From the NCBI RefSeq assembly GCF_016909575.1, contig NZ_JAFBGA010000003.1, forward strand, positions 558,001-622,000: 64,000 bases of DNA. Reading direction: 5' to 3'. Origin of the DNA: Streptomyces sp. HB132. Its GTDB lineage: Bacteria; Actinomycetota; Actinomycetes; Streptomycetales; Streptomycetaceae. The notes beneath the pieces are model-generated. The model had not been told where the DNA came from, searched no databases, and worked only from the letters and a program-made list of their open reading frames with translations. Made by a program: the position numbers and the translations under genes. This document shows, in pieces, positions 8,271 to 17,427 of the stretch. Positions within the stretch are counted from its first letter, which is position 1, and the number at the start of each line of letters is the position of its first letter.

Positions 8271-9454
8271 ACGCAGTGGCGATGCCCCGAAGGGCGAGGA
8301 TCGGACGGCCGGGACCGTACACCCTGCTGCCCACACTGCTGATGGGCCTCGGCGCGTTCTCCAACCTCTGGCAGGGCGAGACACCGAACCCCTGGGTCGG
8401 CGCGCTGGGACTGCTGGCCTTCAACTCCCTCTACATCTCGGTGATGTTCCGGGGTTTCGACAGGCGGGCACGGGAGACCGCCACGTCCTACGCGCTGCTG
8501 GCCGCGATGGGTGCCATCACCTTCGGTCTCGCTATCGGCTACGGCGGCAACTGGCTGCTGTTCTTCCCCCTGTTCTCACTGGCCTGCGGCACGATCCTGC
8601 GCGGCCGGCGGCTGGTCGTCGGCCTGTTCGTCCTGGCCGCCTGCGCGTGCGCGGTGGCGGTGTGGCGCGGCGATCACGTGTCGGAGCCCTGGACGATCGG
8701 CTACGGCACGTTCATCTCCGGGGGCGTGACGGCCGCGATCCTCACCCTGTCCGAGACGGTGACGGAGCTGCGGGCGACCCGGGAGGAACTGGCCCGCGGC
8801 GCGGTCGAGCAGGAACGGCTGCGCTTCTCGCGTGATCTGCACGATCTGCTCGGCCACACCCTGTCGGTCGTCGTCGTCAAGTCGGAGGCGGCACGCAGGC
8901 TCGCCCCGCACGACATCGACGCCGCCGTCGCGCAGGTCTCCGACATCGAGTCCGTGGGCCGCCAGGCCCTCAGGGAGATCCGTGAGGCGGTGACCGGCTA
9001 CCGGGAGGGGAGTCTGGCCACCGAGCTGGACCGGGCACGCCCGGTGCTGGCCTCCGCCGGGACGGAGACGGTCGTCCACCGCTCGGGCCCACCGCCCGCC
9101 CCGCGGGCCGACGCGCTGCTGGGCTGGGTGGCGCGGGAGGCCGTCACCAACGTCGTGCGCCACAGTGGCGCGAGGCGCTGCGTGTTCGTGCTGGACTCCA
9201 CGCCCGAACGGGTCAGGCTGACCGTGACGGACGACGGTGCCGGCACCGGGCCCGGACAGCCGGTGGGGCGGGCCGGCGGTACGGGGCTGAAGGGCCTGGC
9301 CGAACGGCTGGCCGCCGAGGGCGGCTCGCTGGAGTCGGGCCCCGGCGCGGGCGGTGGCTTCGTCGTGACGGCGGAACTCCCGGCCGGGGTGTGGGGCGCC
9401 CCCGAGAAGCCGGCCGGGGCGTGGGGCGCCCCCGAGGGGCGGGACTGCGGCTGA
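8267..9454 (+). CDS. NarL-type sensor histidine kinase
   Basis: A 395-aa kinase. Residues 1-150 hold four to five membrane helices with short loops, so it probably senses a membrane signal, as DesK does. The dimerisation domain has the phospho-acceptor His in SRDLHDLLGHTL (about residue 196). The ATPase domain has REAVTNVVRHSG (N-box), DDGAGTGPG and GTGLKGLAERL. GTG 8267 overlaps the permease stop (GTGTGA) behind GAGGAC; GTG 8276 and ATG 8282 are alternatives. The last 25 residues are a duplicated (P)AG-V/A-WGAPE tail from a 30-bp DNA repeat. It probably phosphorylates the regulator at 9857, although 402 bp separate them. Confidence 0.9.
   Translation: MNAVAMPRRARIGRPGPYTLLPTLLMGLGAFSNLWQGETPNPWVGALGLLAFNSLYISVMFRGFDRRARETATSYALLAAMGAITFGLAIGYGGNWLLFFPLFSLACGTILRGRRLVVGLFVLAACACAVAVWRGDHVSEPWTIGYGTFISGGVTAAILTLSETVTELRATREELARGAVEQERLRFSRDLHDLLGHTLSVVVVKSEAARRLAPHDIDAAVAQVSDIESVGRQALREIREAVTGYREGSLATELDRARPVLASAGTETVVHRSGPPPAPRADALLGWVAREAVTNVVRHSGARRCVFVLDSTPERVRLTVTDDGAGTGPGQPVGRAGGTGLKGLAERLAAEGGSLESGPGAGGGFVVTAELPAGVWGAPEKPAGAWGAPEGRDCG
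9381..9436 (+). repeat. 30-bp tandem duplication in the kinase tail
   Basis: Bases 9381-9406 recur almost exactly at 9411-9436, one substitution apart, and encode the repeated C-terminal tail of the kinase. The duplication is in frame. Confidence 0.8.
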
Positions 9455-9856
9455 GGTCGGACGGGCCCGCGCAGCCGGCGTTCCGACGGCCCGCAGCCGT
9501 CGCTGTCAGGGATTTGCCCGCGTCGCTGTCCCATCGCCCCTCGACCTGCTCCGCCGAGACCTCCGCGCCATGGATCGCCGCAGCCCGGCCGCAGGACGCC
9601 GTGAGCGCCACCGCAACCCCGGGGAGACGGTCGAGTGCCACGGCCGTGCGCTCACGCCGTCCCCCTGCTCCGCGGCCCCGGGCGGCCGCCCTCCATATGT
9701 GAACGCGCTCCAAATAACATTCCGCACTGCTGTCAGCCGCTGCACGTCCGGAGGCCGAGCCGGTACCGAGAGGCACGGGCGAAACCCGGCGGGGCGCCAT
9801 CAGCGCCCCGCCGCGTCGCGCCGCCGCAACAGGCCACCGGCCATACGCTGTTACTC
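9455..9856. other. 402-bp non-coding gap between kinase and response regulator
   Basis: Short open frames cross this stretch on both strands, but none has a ribosome site, recognisable protein or good context. It contains a slightly A/T-richer patch near 9697-9730, a perfect hairpin at 9787-9813, and the regulator's own promoter: TACGCT at 9843-9848 lies 8 bp before GTG 9857, so that gene is probably leaderless. Confidence 0.6.
9787..9813 (+). terminator. Hairpin upstream of the response regulator (terminator-like)
   Basis: An 11-bp perfect G/C-rich stem (CGGCGGGGCGC and its complement) with a 5-nt loop. It lies 333 bp after the kinase stop and 43 bp before the regulator start. It could end read-through from the kinase operon, since the regulator appears to have its own promoter downstream. 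Confidence 0.55.
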
Positions 9857-10498
9857 GTGAACGAGATGCCGCAGGACCACCGCCCCACGGGTTCGGTACG
9901 CATCCTGCTCGCCGAGGACCAGGGCATGATGCGCAGCGCGCTCGCCCTGCTGCTCGGGATGGAGCCGGACTTCGAGGTGGTCTCCCAGGTGGCCGCCGGG
10001 GACAGGATCGTTGACGAGGCGCTGCTGTCCCGCCCGGACGTGGCGCTGCTGGACATCGAACTCCCGGGGCGCAGCGGCCTGGACGCGGCCGCCGATCTGC
10101 GTACGGAGGTGCCGGACTGCCGGGTGATGATCCTGACGACCTTCGGCAGGCCGGGCTATCTCCGGCGTGCGATGGAGGCCGGGGCTTCGGCCTTCCTGGT
10201 GAAGGACGGCCCGGTCGGGGAGCTGGCGAAGGCGATCCGGCAGGTACTGGGCGGCGAGACGGTGATCGATCCGGCGCTGGCCGCGGCCGCCCTGGGCGCG
10301 GGCCCGAGCCCGCTGACCCCACGGGAGCGGGACGCGCTGAACGCGTCCGTGGACGGGGCGACGGTCGCCGACATCGCCGCGAGGCTGAGCCTGTCGGAGT
10401 CCACGGTCCGCAACTACCTCTCCTCGGCCATCGGCAAGACGGGCACCCGCAACCGCATGGAGGCGATGCGCGCGGCACGTCAGCAGGGCTGGCTCTGA
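9857..10498 (+). CDS. NarL/LuxR-family response regulator (DesR-like)
   Basis: A 213-aa two-domain regulator. The receiver has the acidic pair in LLAEDQGMMR, the phospho-acceptor Asp in VALLDIELPG (about residue 61), the conserved T in MILTTFG and Lys in FLVKDG. The C-terminal LuxR helix-turn-helix runs from LTPRERDALNA to ESTVRNYLSSAIGKT. GTG 9857 has the -10-like TACGCT just upstream and no ribosome site, so it is likely a leaderless message; ATG 9866 is an alternative. It most likely controls the ABC exporter operon together with the kinase at 8267, by analogy with DesKR-type systems. Confidence 0.9.
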   Translation: MNEMPQDHRPTGSVRILLAEDQGMMRSALALLLGMEPDFEVVSQVAAGDRIVDEALLSRPDVALLDIELPGRSGLDAAADLRTEVPDCRVMILTTFGRPGYLRRAMEAGASAFLVKDGPVGELAKAIRQVLGGETVIDPALAAAALGAGPSPLTPRERDALNASVDGATVADIAARLSLSESTVRNYLSSAIGKTGTRNRMEAMRAARQQGWL

Positions 10499-10541
10499 CG
10501 CCGGCGCCTGCCGCCCCGCCCCTCGCACCGGGCGGGAGGCG

Positions 10542-12059
10542 CTACGCCTCCGGCGAGTGCAGCGCCGGTGCGGGCTCGCTCCCGTGGCGTGCCGCCCGGC
10601 CGCCGGCCCGCACGTCCGGCCGTCCGCCTGTGTCCTTACCCCCGCGCCGTCCAGGCAGCCACAGCAGCATCATCACCGCTCCGGCCACCAGCACCACGGC
10701 GGAGGTCCGGAAGGCCAGCGCGTATCCGGCCGTGATCTCGGCGGCCCCTTCGGAGCCCGCCGTACGAGCCGCGGCGACCGTGGAGAGGATGGCGAGGCCC
10801 AGCGCGCCGCCCATCGTGCGGGAGGTGTTGACCAGCCCGGAGACGAGTCCGGCGTCGCCGGGTGCCGCACCGGAGGTGGCGAGCGTGGCCAACGGGGTGG
10901 AGGCCAGTCCGGCCCCGGCCATCATGAGGACACCGGGGAGGCAGACCGAGGTGAGGTAGGAGCCGTGCTCTGTCATGGTGGACTGCCAGCCGAAGCCGGC
11001 GGCGGCGACCAGGGCACCGGCGACGGCCAGGGGCTTGGCTCCGGTCCGCGCCATGATCGCGGGCGCGGCCTTCGCTCCGATGAAGACGGCGGCGGAGCTC
11101 GGGACGAGCGCGAACCCGGCCTGCAACGGCGTGTATCCCAGCACGTTCTGGGCGTAGACGGTCATGAAGTACCACATGCAGAAGGTCGCGGAACCCAGCA
11201 GCAGCATCGACACGTTCGCCGCCGAGACGGCGCGCACTCCGAGGACCCGCAGCGGCATCAGCGGCGCGGCCACCCTCGCCTCGACGAGGACGAACACGCC
11301 GAGCAGCGCCAGTCCGCCCAGCAGGGGCACCAGGGTGGCGGCCGCGGTCCAGCCGGAGGCCTCGGTCTGCACGATGCCGTACGCCGTGGTCGCCAGGCCC
11401 GCCGTGACGAGCAGCGCGCCCAGCAGGTCCACGCGGCGCCGGTCGCCCGCCCGGCCCTCGGCCAGCCACACCGCCGCTCCGGCGAGGACGAGGACGCCGA
11501 CCGGCACGTTGATGAGCAGGACCCACCGCCAGGAGAGGGTGTCGGTGAGCACCCCGCCGATCAGCCCGCCGGCCGCGCCGCCTCCCGCGCCGACCGCCAT
11601 CCAGGTGCCGATCGCCCTGGTGCGCGCGGGGCCCTCGGGGACGGCGGCGGTGAGGATCGTGAGCGTCGCCGGGGACAGTACGGCGGCGCCGAGTCCCTGC
11701 CCGGCGCGGGCCGCGAGGAGCTGCCAGCCCTCCTGCGCGAATCCGCCGGCCAGCGAGGCCGCGGTGAAGAGGCCGAGCCCCGTCAGGAACATCCGCTTCC
11801 GGCCGTATATGTCCGCGGCCCGGCCGCCGAGCAGCATGAAGCCGGCGAAGGCGATCGAGTAGGCGTTGACGACCCACTGCAGTCCGGGTGCGCTCAGGCC
11901 CAGGTCGGTGCGCATGGACGGCAGCGCCACATTGACGACGGACACGTCGAGGACGACCAGGAACTGGCCGGTGCAGGCCGCGACGACCACGGCCCACGTA
12001 CGGGTTCTGGACCGGGCGGGCAGCGGCGTGGGCGGGGAGACGTCAACCATGGGTGTCAT
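10542..12059 (-). CDS. MFS drug exporter, DHA2 (14-helix) family
   Basis: A 505-aa membrane protein with about 14 hydrophobic segments. It shows the DHA2 signatures FLVVLDVSVVNVALPSM in helix 1 (motif D1), GGRAADIYGRKRMF (motif A) and the motif C Gly/Pro-rich helix around GPARTRAIGTWMAVG. Members export drugs or antibiotics by proton antiport. ATG 12059 is the first start, with a second Met at residue 4. It is divergent from another DHA2-type exporter at 12307 with a 247-bp gap holding both promoters; no regulator gene lies between them. The substrate cannot be told from sequence. Confidence 0.88.
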   Translation of the reverse strand: MTPMVDVSPPTPLPARSRTRTWAVVVAACTGQFLVVLDVSVVNVALPSMRTDLGLSAPGLQWVVNAYSIAFAGFMLLGGRAADIYGRKRMFLTGLGLFTAASLAGGFAQEGWQLLAARAGQGLGAAVLSPATLTILTAAVPEGPARTRAIGTWMAVGAGGGAAGGLIGGVLTDTLSWRWVLLINVPVGVLVLAGAAVWLAEGRAGDRRRVDLLGALLVTAGLATTAYGIVQTEASGWTAAATLVPLLGGLALLGVFVLVEARVAAPLMPLRVLGVRAVSAANVSMLLLGSATFCMWYFMTVYAQNVLGYTPLQAGFALVPSSAAVFIGAKAAPAIMARTGAKPLAVAGALVAAAGFGWQSTMTEHGSYLTSVCLPGVLMMAGAGLASTPLATLATSGAAPGDAGLVSGLVNTSRTMGGALGLAILSTVAAARTAGSEGAAEITAGYALAFRTSAVVLVAGAVMMLLWLPGRRGGKDTGGRPDVRAGGRAARHGSEPAPALHSPEA

Positions 12060-12306
12060 ACTCGCAGGCCACCCGTGTCCAATACATCGGTTTCGGGTCC
12101 CCCTCCGGCCCCTCGGCCCTCCGCCTCCGGTCGTAGGACCTTCGCCGACTTTCCTCTTTTCACGACGCGTTCACCGGAATAACGCGGGCGTACGGAAGCG
12201 TTCAGCATGCACACACTTGGCGGTCGGCGTTGCCCGTCGGCATGCCACCGCACGCTCCACCCCGCTCGGACCCCCGCTTCTCCCCCCTGCCCCGGAGGCC
12301 ACACGT

Positions 12307-13821
12307 ATGCAACGGACGACGAACGGACAGCACGCGGGAGAGCTCTCCGATCCGCCCAGGACCAAGGGCGGCGGCGTCGTTCCCGTGCTCGCGTTCGCGG
12401 GGATCACCGTCGCGGTGATGCAGACCCTGCTCGTCCCCGTCATCAAGGACCTGCCGTCCCTCCTCGGCACCGACCCGGCGAACGCGACCTGGGTGATGAC
12501 CGCCACCCTCCTCGCCGGGGCCGTCGCGACGCCGATCATGGGGCGGCTCGGCGATCTGTACGGCAAGCGGCGGATGCTGCTGGCCAGCCTCGCCGTGATG
12601 GTCGTCGGTTCGCTGGTCTGCGCCTCCACGGACAACCTCGTGATCATGATCGTCGGCCGGGCGCTCCAGGGCTTCGCCATGGGGGCCATTCCGCTGGGGA
12701 TCGGCATCATGCGCGATGTGCTGCCGCGCGAGAAGCTCGGCTCGGCGATGGCCCTGATGAGTTCCTCCATAGGCGTGGGCGGTGGACTCGCACTGCCCGC
12801 CGCCGCGGTCATCGCCCAGCACGCCGACTGGCACGCGCTCTTCCTCGGTTCGGCCGTGCTGGGGGTGCTGGCCATGACCCTGACCGTCCTCGTCGTGCCG
12901 GAGCCCCCGCTGCGCGCGCCCGGACGCTTCGACCTCGTCGGTGCGCTGGGACTCTCCCTCGGCCTGGTCTGCCTGCTGCTGCCCGTCACCAAGGGCGGCG
13001 ACTGGGGCTGGACCTCTCCGCTGACCCTCGGACTGATCTCCGCGTCCCTGCTGATCCTGGTGCTGTGGGGCCTGTTCGAGCTGCGCTCACCGGCGCCTCT
13101 GGTAGATCTGAGGACCAGCGCCCGCCGTGAGGTGCTGCTCACCAACCTCGTCTCGATCATGGTCGGGGTCGCCTTCTACGCCGTGTCGCTGGTCCTGCCG
13201 CAGCTGCTCCAGCTGCCCTCGGCGACGGGGTACGGCCTGGGCCAGTCCATGGTGGTGGCCGGGCTCTGCGTGGCACCCCTGGGCCTGACCATGATGTTCG
13301 TGGCCCCGCTGTACGCCCGTCTCTCCGCCCGCCGCGGCCCGAAGACCACTCTGATCCTGGGCATGCTGGTCATCGCCGTCGGCTACGGCGCGGGGCTCGG
13401 CCTGATGAGCGCGGCCTGGCAGACGGTGGTGATCGCGGTCGTGCTCGGCGCGGGCATCGGGCTCGCGTACTCCTCGCTGCCCGCCCTGATCATCGGCGCG
13501 GTCGACGCGTCGGAGACGGGCGCGGCCAACGGTCTGAACACGCTGATGCGGTCGATCGGCACCTCGATGTCGAGTGCGGTGATCGGCATGGTGCTGGCGA
13601 ACACCTCGGTGCGGATGGGGTCGGTCGAGGTCCCCACCATGGAGGGCTTCCGGACCTCGTTCATGATCGCCACGGGGGCGGTGCTGATCGGCCTCGTGCT
13701 GGCCGCGTTCCTCCCGGCCCAGCGGCCGCCCCGCCCGGTGCTGCTGGCCAGCAGCGCGGGCGACGCGCTCGCCGCGGCGGAGCGGGCCCCGGTCGCCGCC
13801 GAGGCACCCGTACGACGCTGA
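12307..13821 (+). CDS. MFS transporter, DHA2-like
   Basis: A 504-aa protein with about 14 helices. ATG 12307 has CCGGAGG 8 bp upstream; the frame is open far further upstream but not as MFS sequence. Motif A is GRLGDLYGKRRM, and the helix 1 region TVAVMQTLLVPVIKDLP differs from the D1 motif of the neighbouring exporter, so its substrate class may differ. Residues 1-25 and the Ala-rich last 40 residues are probably cytoplasmic. A small hairpin follows the stop. Likely efflux of a toxic or secondary-metabolite compound; no direct evidence. Confidence 0.86.
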   Translation: MQRTTNGQHAGELSDPPRTKGGGVVPVLAFAGITVAVMQTLLVPVIKDLPSLLGTDPANATWVMTATLLAGAVATPIMGRLGDLYGKRRMLLASLAVMVVGSLVCASTDNLVIMIVGRALQGFAMGAIPLGIGIMRDVLPREKLGSAMALMSSSIGVGGGLALPAAAVIAQHADWHALFLGSAVLGVLAMTLTVLVVPEPPLRAPGRFDLVGALGLSLGLVCLLLPVTKGGDWGWTSPLTLGLISASLLILVLWGLFELRSPAPLVDLRTSARREVLLTNLVSIMVGVAFYAVSLVLPQLLQLPSATGYGLGQSMVVAGLCVAPLGLTMMFVAPLYARLSARRGPKTTLILGMLVIAVGYGAGLGLMSAAWQTVVIAVVLGAGIGLAYSSLPALIIGAVDASETGAANGLNTLMRSIGTSMSSAVIGMVLANTSVRMGSVEVPTMEGFRTSFMIATGAVLIGLVLAAFLPAQRPPRPVLLASSAGDALAAAERAPVAAEAPVRR

Positions 13822-13824
13822 CCC

Positions 13825-13844
13825 GGGCGTACTCCCGTACGCCC
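13825..13844 (+). terminator. Small hairpin after MFS gene
   Basis: GGGCGTAC and its complement GTACGCCC flank a 4-nt loop, 4 nt after the MFS stop. The stem is only 8 bp, so termination may be partial. Confidence 0.45.
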
Positions 13845-13918
13845 CGCCGATCCGTATCACGGGGGCGTACGGCACCATGGGACGCCGTCCGATCCACCGC
13901 CCCACCAGGAGGAACCCC

Positions 13919-14575
13919 GTGGCCGCCGAGTCCTGCGCCCGTCCCGAGCCGGAGGTCCTCGCCGCCTTCGAGGCCGCCAAGGGCTTCATGCCGGTCCACG
14001 AAGGGCTCGCCCTGTACGCCGCCGCGGCAGAGGCAGCGGCACTGGGGCTGCCGCTCCTGGAGGTCGGCACCTACTGCGGGCGGTCCGCGATCCTGCTGGC
14101 GGCCGCCGCCCGGGCGGCCGGGCTGATGGCCCTGACCGTCGACCACCACCGGGGCAGCGAGGAGCAGCAGCCGGGCTGGGAGTACCACGACCCGTCGGTG
14201 GTGGACCCGGAGATCGGCCTGATGGACACGCTGCCGGCCTTCCGGCGCACCCTGCACCGGGCGGGTCTGGAGGAGCACGTGGTGGCGCTCGTCGGACGGT
14301 CCCCGCAGGTGGCGGCCGTCTGGGGCGGGTCGCTCGGCCTCGTCTTCATCGACGGCGGACACACCGACGAGCACGCCAACGGTGACTACGAGGGCTGGGC
14401 CCCGAAGGTCGCGGACGGCGGTCTGCTGGTCATCCACGACGTGTTCCCCGACCCGGCGGACGGCGGTCAGGCTCCGTACCGCGTGCATCAACGCGCCCTG
14501 GAATCAGGTGCGTTCACCGAGATCTCGGTGACGGACTCACTGCGCGTACTGCGGCGTACGGGGACGGGGATCTGA
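13919..14575 (+). CDS. Class I SAM-dependent methyltransferase (Methyltransf_24 type)
   Basis: A 218-aa protein. The SAM-binding glycine motif is LLEVGTYCGRSAILLAAAA (about residue 43), with an acidic end to strand 2 at LTVDHH and the motif around LGLVFIDGGHTDEH (about 140), typical of the Methyltransf_24/MDMC-like group that methylates small molecules. GTG 13919 is chosen because AGGAGGA lies 6 bp upstream; ATG 13877 in the same frame lacks a ribosome site. The gene stands between an MFS exporter and a cell-wall amidase. The substrate is not known. Confidence 0.82.
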   Translation: MAAESCARPEPEVLAAFEAAKGFMPVHEGLALYAAAAEAAALGLPLLEVGTYCGRSAILLAAAARAAGLMALTVDHHRGSEEQQPGWEYHDPSVVDPEIGLMDTLPAFRRTLHRAGLEEHVVALVGRSPQVAAVWGGSLGLVFIDGGHTDEHANGDYEGWAPKVADGGLLVIHDVFPDPADGGQAPYRVHQRALESGAFTEISVTDSLRVLRRTGTGI

Positions 14576-14597
14576 ACCGCACGAGTAGCATCGCGAC

Positions 14598-15518
14598 GTG
14601 CGTAACGCAGACTTCGTTCCCCCCTCACCGCGCACGGACACGCGCCGGAGGCCCGTGTCCGTGGTCGCGGCCCTGGCCTGCGCCTGCCTGACCGCCGCGG
14701 GGTGCGCGGGCGACGGCGGGCAGAGCCCCGCCGCAGGACCGGGGGCGGCGACCCGGACCGGATCGCCCTCGCCGTCCTCCCCTCCCTCATCCACGGCCCC
14801 ATCGGCTCCGGCCACGAGCCCGTCCGCCGAGCCCCTGCCCCGGGGTCCGCTCACGGGCCGCACCGTGGTGATCGACCCCGGGCACAATCCGGGCAACCGC
14901 GAGCACACCCGGGAGATCAACAGCCAGGTGGACATCGGCACCGGGCGCAAGGAGTGCGACACCACGGGAACGGCCACCGACTCCGGTTACGCCGAAGCCC
15001 GGTTCACCCTCGACGTCTCCCGGCGGCTGCGCACGCTGCTGGAGGAACAGGGCGCCGAGGTCGTCCTCACCCAGGACGGCGACCGCCCCTTCGGCCCGTG
15101 CGTCGACGAGAGGGCGCGGATCGGCAACAAGGAGCGGGCCGACGCGGTCGTCTCGGTCCACGCCGACGGTTCCGCGACCGGGAACCGGGGATTCCACGTC
15201 ATTCTCCCCGCCGCGGTGGACGGAGGCGGCGCGGACACCGCGAAGATCGTGACACCTTCCCGTGAGCTGGGAGTACGGATCGCCGGGAATTTCGTACGCG
15301 CCACCGGAAGTGCCGCCTCCAATTACATCGGCGGTGGCACCGGACTGGACACCCGTGACGATCTTGGCGGCCTGAATCTGTCGACGGTGCCCAAGGTGTT
15401 CGTCGAATGCGGCAATATGCGTGATCCGGAGGACGCCGCCCTGCTCACCAGCGCGGGCTGGCGCCAGAAGGCGGCTCTCGGCATCGCCGGGGGCATCAGC
15501 AGCTATCTGAAGAAGTAG
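14598..15518 (+). CDS. Lipoprotein N-acetylmuramoyl-L-alanine amidase (Amidase_3)
   Basis: A 306-aa exported zinc amidase that cleaves the bond between muramic acid and the stem peptide. A signal peptide ends in the lipobox L-T-A-A-G-C (Cys about residue 35), so it is a lipoprotein; a Ser/Pro/Ala linker follows to about residue 80. Zinc ligands are in VIDPGHNPGN (His), EARFTLDVS (Glu) and VSVHADGS (His), and the catalytic Glu is in KVFVECGNM near the C-terminus. GTG 14598 follows TAGCAT (14585-14590) by 7 bp, a typical leaderless arrangement. It probably acts in cell separation or wall turnover. Confidence 0.9.
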   Translation: MRNADFVPPSPRTDTRRRPVSVVAALACACLTAAGCAGDGGQSPAAGPGAATRTGSPSPSSPPSSTAPSAPATSPSAEPLPRGPLTGRTVVIDPGHNPGNREHTREINSQVDIGTGRKECDTTGTATDSGYAEARFTLDVSRRLRTLLEEQGAEVVLTQDGDRPFGPCVDERARIGNKERADAVVSVHADGSATGNRGFHVILPAAVDGGGADTAKIVTPSRELGVRIAGNFVRATGSAASNYIGGGTGLDTRDDLGGLNLSTVPKVFVECGNMRDPEDAALLTSAGWRQKAALGIAGGISSYLKK

Positions 15519-15703
15519 TTCTGCGCGAACGGTGATGACATCGGGCGGAAAGCCGGTCCGAGGTCCGGGCAGCATCACAACCCGCCCGGGCAGACGATAG
15601 ATTCATCCCTACGATGAGGAGCCGCCCCGAGCTTCGCGCCGTACCCGCCGTTCAGGCGGCATCGACGACCGCCCCGACGAGACGACCGACTAAGGACCTT
15701 CAC

Positions 15704-16516
15704 GTGAATATCCGCTCCCTCTCCCGAGGCGACGGCGTGGTGATCGGAGCAGCGGTCGTGCTGTTCATCGCCTCTTTCCTCGACCTCTCCGGCTACGACT
15801 GCCCCTCGGGCGCGGACTGCTCGGGCTACAGCGCGAACGCCTGGGACCGCCTTTCCGTCCTGATGGGCATCTACCTGGCCGGCATCATCGGTGCGGCGTT
15901 GCTGATCGTCAGCCGCGCGATGCCGGGCCGCAAGGTGGTCGGCTTCGAACTCGGCCAGTTCGGCGCCGCGTTCACCGTGTTCTCCCTGTGGACCATGTTC
16001 TGGACGATCATCGACGCCGGTGACGCGGGCGCCGGTCTGATCCTCGGCCTGCTGGCCACCCTGGTGCTGGCCGGCGGCGCCGTGGCCACTCCGCTGGTCC
16101 CGGCGCTCAAGGCCCCGCTGATGGGCGCACCGCGCCCGGCACAGGCCGTGCAGTCGGCCTACGGCCAGCAGCCCGGCCCGGGCTACGGCTACCCCGGTGG
16201 CCAGCAGACGTTCGGCGCCCAGCCGGGCCAGCAGCAGCCGTACGGCGCCCAGCAGGGTCAGCCCGGCCAGCCGCAGCAGCAGGCGGCGGCTCCGCAGAGC
16301 GGTGGAGCGCCGGCCGGTGACTTCACGCCCTTCTGGTTCGCGGTACCGGTGGCCCGCCCGCTGCACGGTGAGGACGGCGCCCCCAACCCGATCGCCGAAC
16401 TCGCGCCCGGCACGTGGTACCTCGCGGTCGAGCAGCGTGGCACCGGGCTCATCGCCCAGACGCAGGACGGCCGCCGTGGTGTCCTCCAGGACACCTCGGG
16501 CATCCAGCGCGGCTGA
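15704..16516 (+). CDS. Four-helix membrane protein with Gln/Gly-rich tail (DUF5336-like)
   Basis: A 270-aa protein. GTG 15704 is preferred because AAGGA lies 6 bp upstream; the frame is open from 15614. Residues 10-140 hold four predicted membrane helices, beginning V-V-I-G-A-A-V-V-L-F-I-A-S-F-L-D-L. Residues 145-225 are low-complexity Gln/Gly/Pro/Tyr, recalling the mycobacterial 34-kDa antigen (DUF5336), and the last 55 residues form a small folded domain around FTPFWFAVPVARPL and GTWYLAVEQRG. No enzyme motif is seen. The function is unknown. A strong terminator follows. Confidence 0.75.
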   Translation: MNIRSLSRGDGVVIGAAVVLFIASFLDLSGYDCPSGADCSGYSANAWDRLSVLMGIYLAGIIGAALLIVSRAMPGRKVVGFELGQFGAAFTVFSLWTMFWTIIDAGDAGAGLILGLLATLVLAGGAVATPLVPALKAPLMGAPRPAQAVQSAYGQQPGPGYGYPGGQQTFGAQPGQQQPYGAQQGQPGQPQQQAAAPQSGGAPAGDFTPFWFAVPVARPLHGEDGAPNPIAELAPGTWYLAVEQRGTGLIAQTQDGRRGVLQDTSGIQRG

Positions 16517-16530
16517 GCCGCCGCACGCGA

Positions 16531-16562
16531 GTGGCCCCCCGCCCTTCCGGGCGGGGGGCCAC
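16531..16562. terminator. Bidirectional-type terminator between convergent genes
   Basis: Arms GTGGCCCCCCGCCC (16531-16544) and its complement (16549-16562) form a perfect 14-bp stem with a 4-nt loop, between the stops of the membrane protein and the convergent isomerase-like gene. Confidence 0.88.
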
Positions 16563-16601
16563 TGTCGTACCCGGCCGTGCGCCGCGTTCGTACCGGCCGT
16601 C

Positions 16602-17381
16602 TCAGCCGAAGGACGACCTGTCCAGCCAGAAGTCCAGGAGCCCCCGGTCACCCAGGACCTCGAGTCCGCCCTCGTCCGGCTTCTGCCTGCGGTTGAAGGC
16701 CAGCATCAGTTCGGTCAGCGGCCCCCGGAGGGCCACGGTCGCCTTCTCGTGGGAGTGGCGCCAGGTGAAGGCGTCGTCTCCGAAGTCGATCAGCCACTCC
16801 GCCGCCGGGACATCCGTGGCGTGCAGGTGCAAGGACCTTCCGCCGCCGCGCAGTTCGGCTGCCTCCGGGTCGCCGTTCGACTGGACGAAGGCGACGATCT
16901 CCAGCCATTCGGTGATCGTGTCGGCGGCCAGGTCGGGGGCGACCTCGAACGCCGTCCCCGTGGCGAGGGCGGCGTCCGCCCGGTGGACGACGGTCTCATG
17001 GGCCATGCGCCGGGCCCAGAAGGCGGTCCGGCGTTCCCATCCCCAGGTCCACACCTCGGTGTCCGGGCCCGCCTCACGGAGAGCGTCCACGGCCGCGGCG
17101 GCACCTGCGGTCAGCCATCCCGCCAGGGCGGCCGCGTCATCGCCCGCCGGACCCCCGGCGCCGGCGACCTGGTCCTCCGGGAGCTCCTCGGCCGCCCTGC
17201 CGCGGACCATCTCACCGGCCCAGCGGTGTGCGTCGCCGACGTGCACGACGAGTTCGCGCAGGTTCCAGTCGGGACAGCTCGGGACCCGGCGCGTCAGGTC
17301 GGCGTCCTTGACCAGTGCGCCCAGCAGGTCGGTCTGGACGAGGATCTCGTCGCAGTAGCGCTCGTACGCAAGGAGAGTCAT
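16602..17381 (-). CDS. Maleylpyruvate isomerase family / mycothiol-dependent enzyme
   Basis: A 259-aa protein of the MDMPI family, whose N-terminal DinB-like four-helix bundle binds a divalent metal and uses mycothiol. The block DWNLRELVVHVGDAHRW (about residues 42-58) holds one metal His; MAHETVVHRADA (about 128) holds further His residues. The C-terminal third matches the MDMPI_C domain. ATG 17381 follows TAGGGT closely on the minus strand, so the message may be leaderless. Many Streptomyces paralogs exist with unknown substrates; a detoxifying mycothiol S-transferase or isomerase is likely. Confidence 0.85.
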   Translation of the reverse strand: MTLLAYERYCDEILVQTDLLGALVKDADLTRRVPSCPDWNLRELVVHVGDAHRWAGEMVRGRAAEELPEDQVAGAGGPAGDDAAALAGWLTAGAAAAVDALREAGPDTEVWTWGWERRTAFWARRMAHETVVHRADAALATGTAFEVAPDLAADTITEWLEIVAFVQSNGDPEAAELRGGGRSLHLHATDVPAAEWLIDFGDDAFTWRHSHEKATVALRGPLTELMLAFNRRQKPDEGGLEVLGDRGLLDFWLDRSSFG

Positions 17382-17427
17382 CCCCGCACCCTATGCGGCG
17401 TCCGAAGGTCTGTTCAGCCGGTTATAT

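Noticed and set aside
9506..9860. Small frames in the kinase-regulator gap
   Set aside because: No ribosome site, poor codon choice, no recognisable protein.
12060..12306. A shared operator for the two divergent exporters
   Set aside because: I saw no clear inverted repeat in this gap, so none is claimed.
15614..15703. Upstream start of the DUF5336-like protein
   Set aside because: GTG 15704 has the ribosome site and the extra 30 residues look non-coding.
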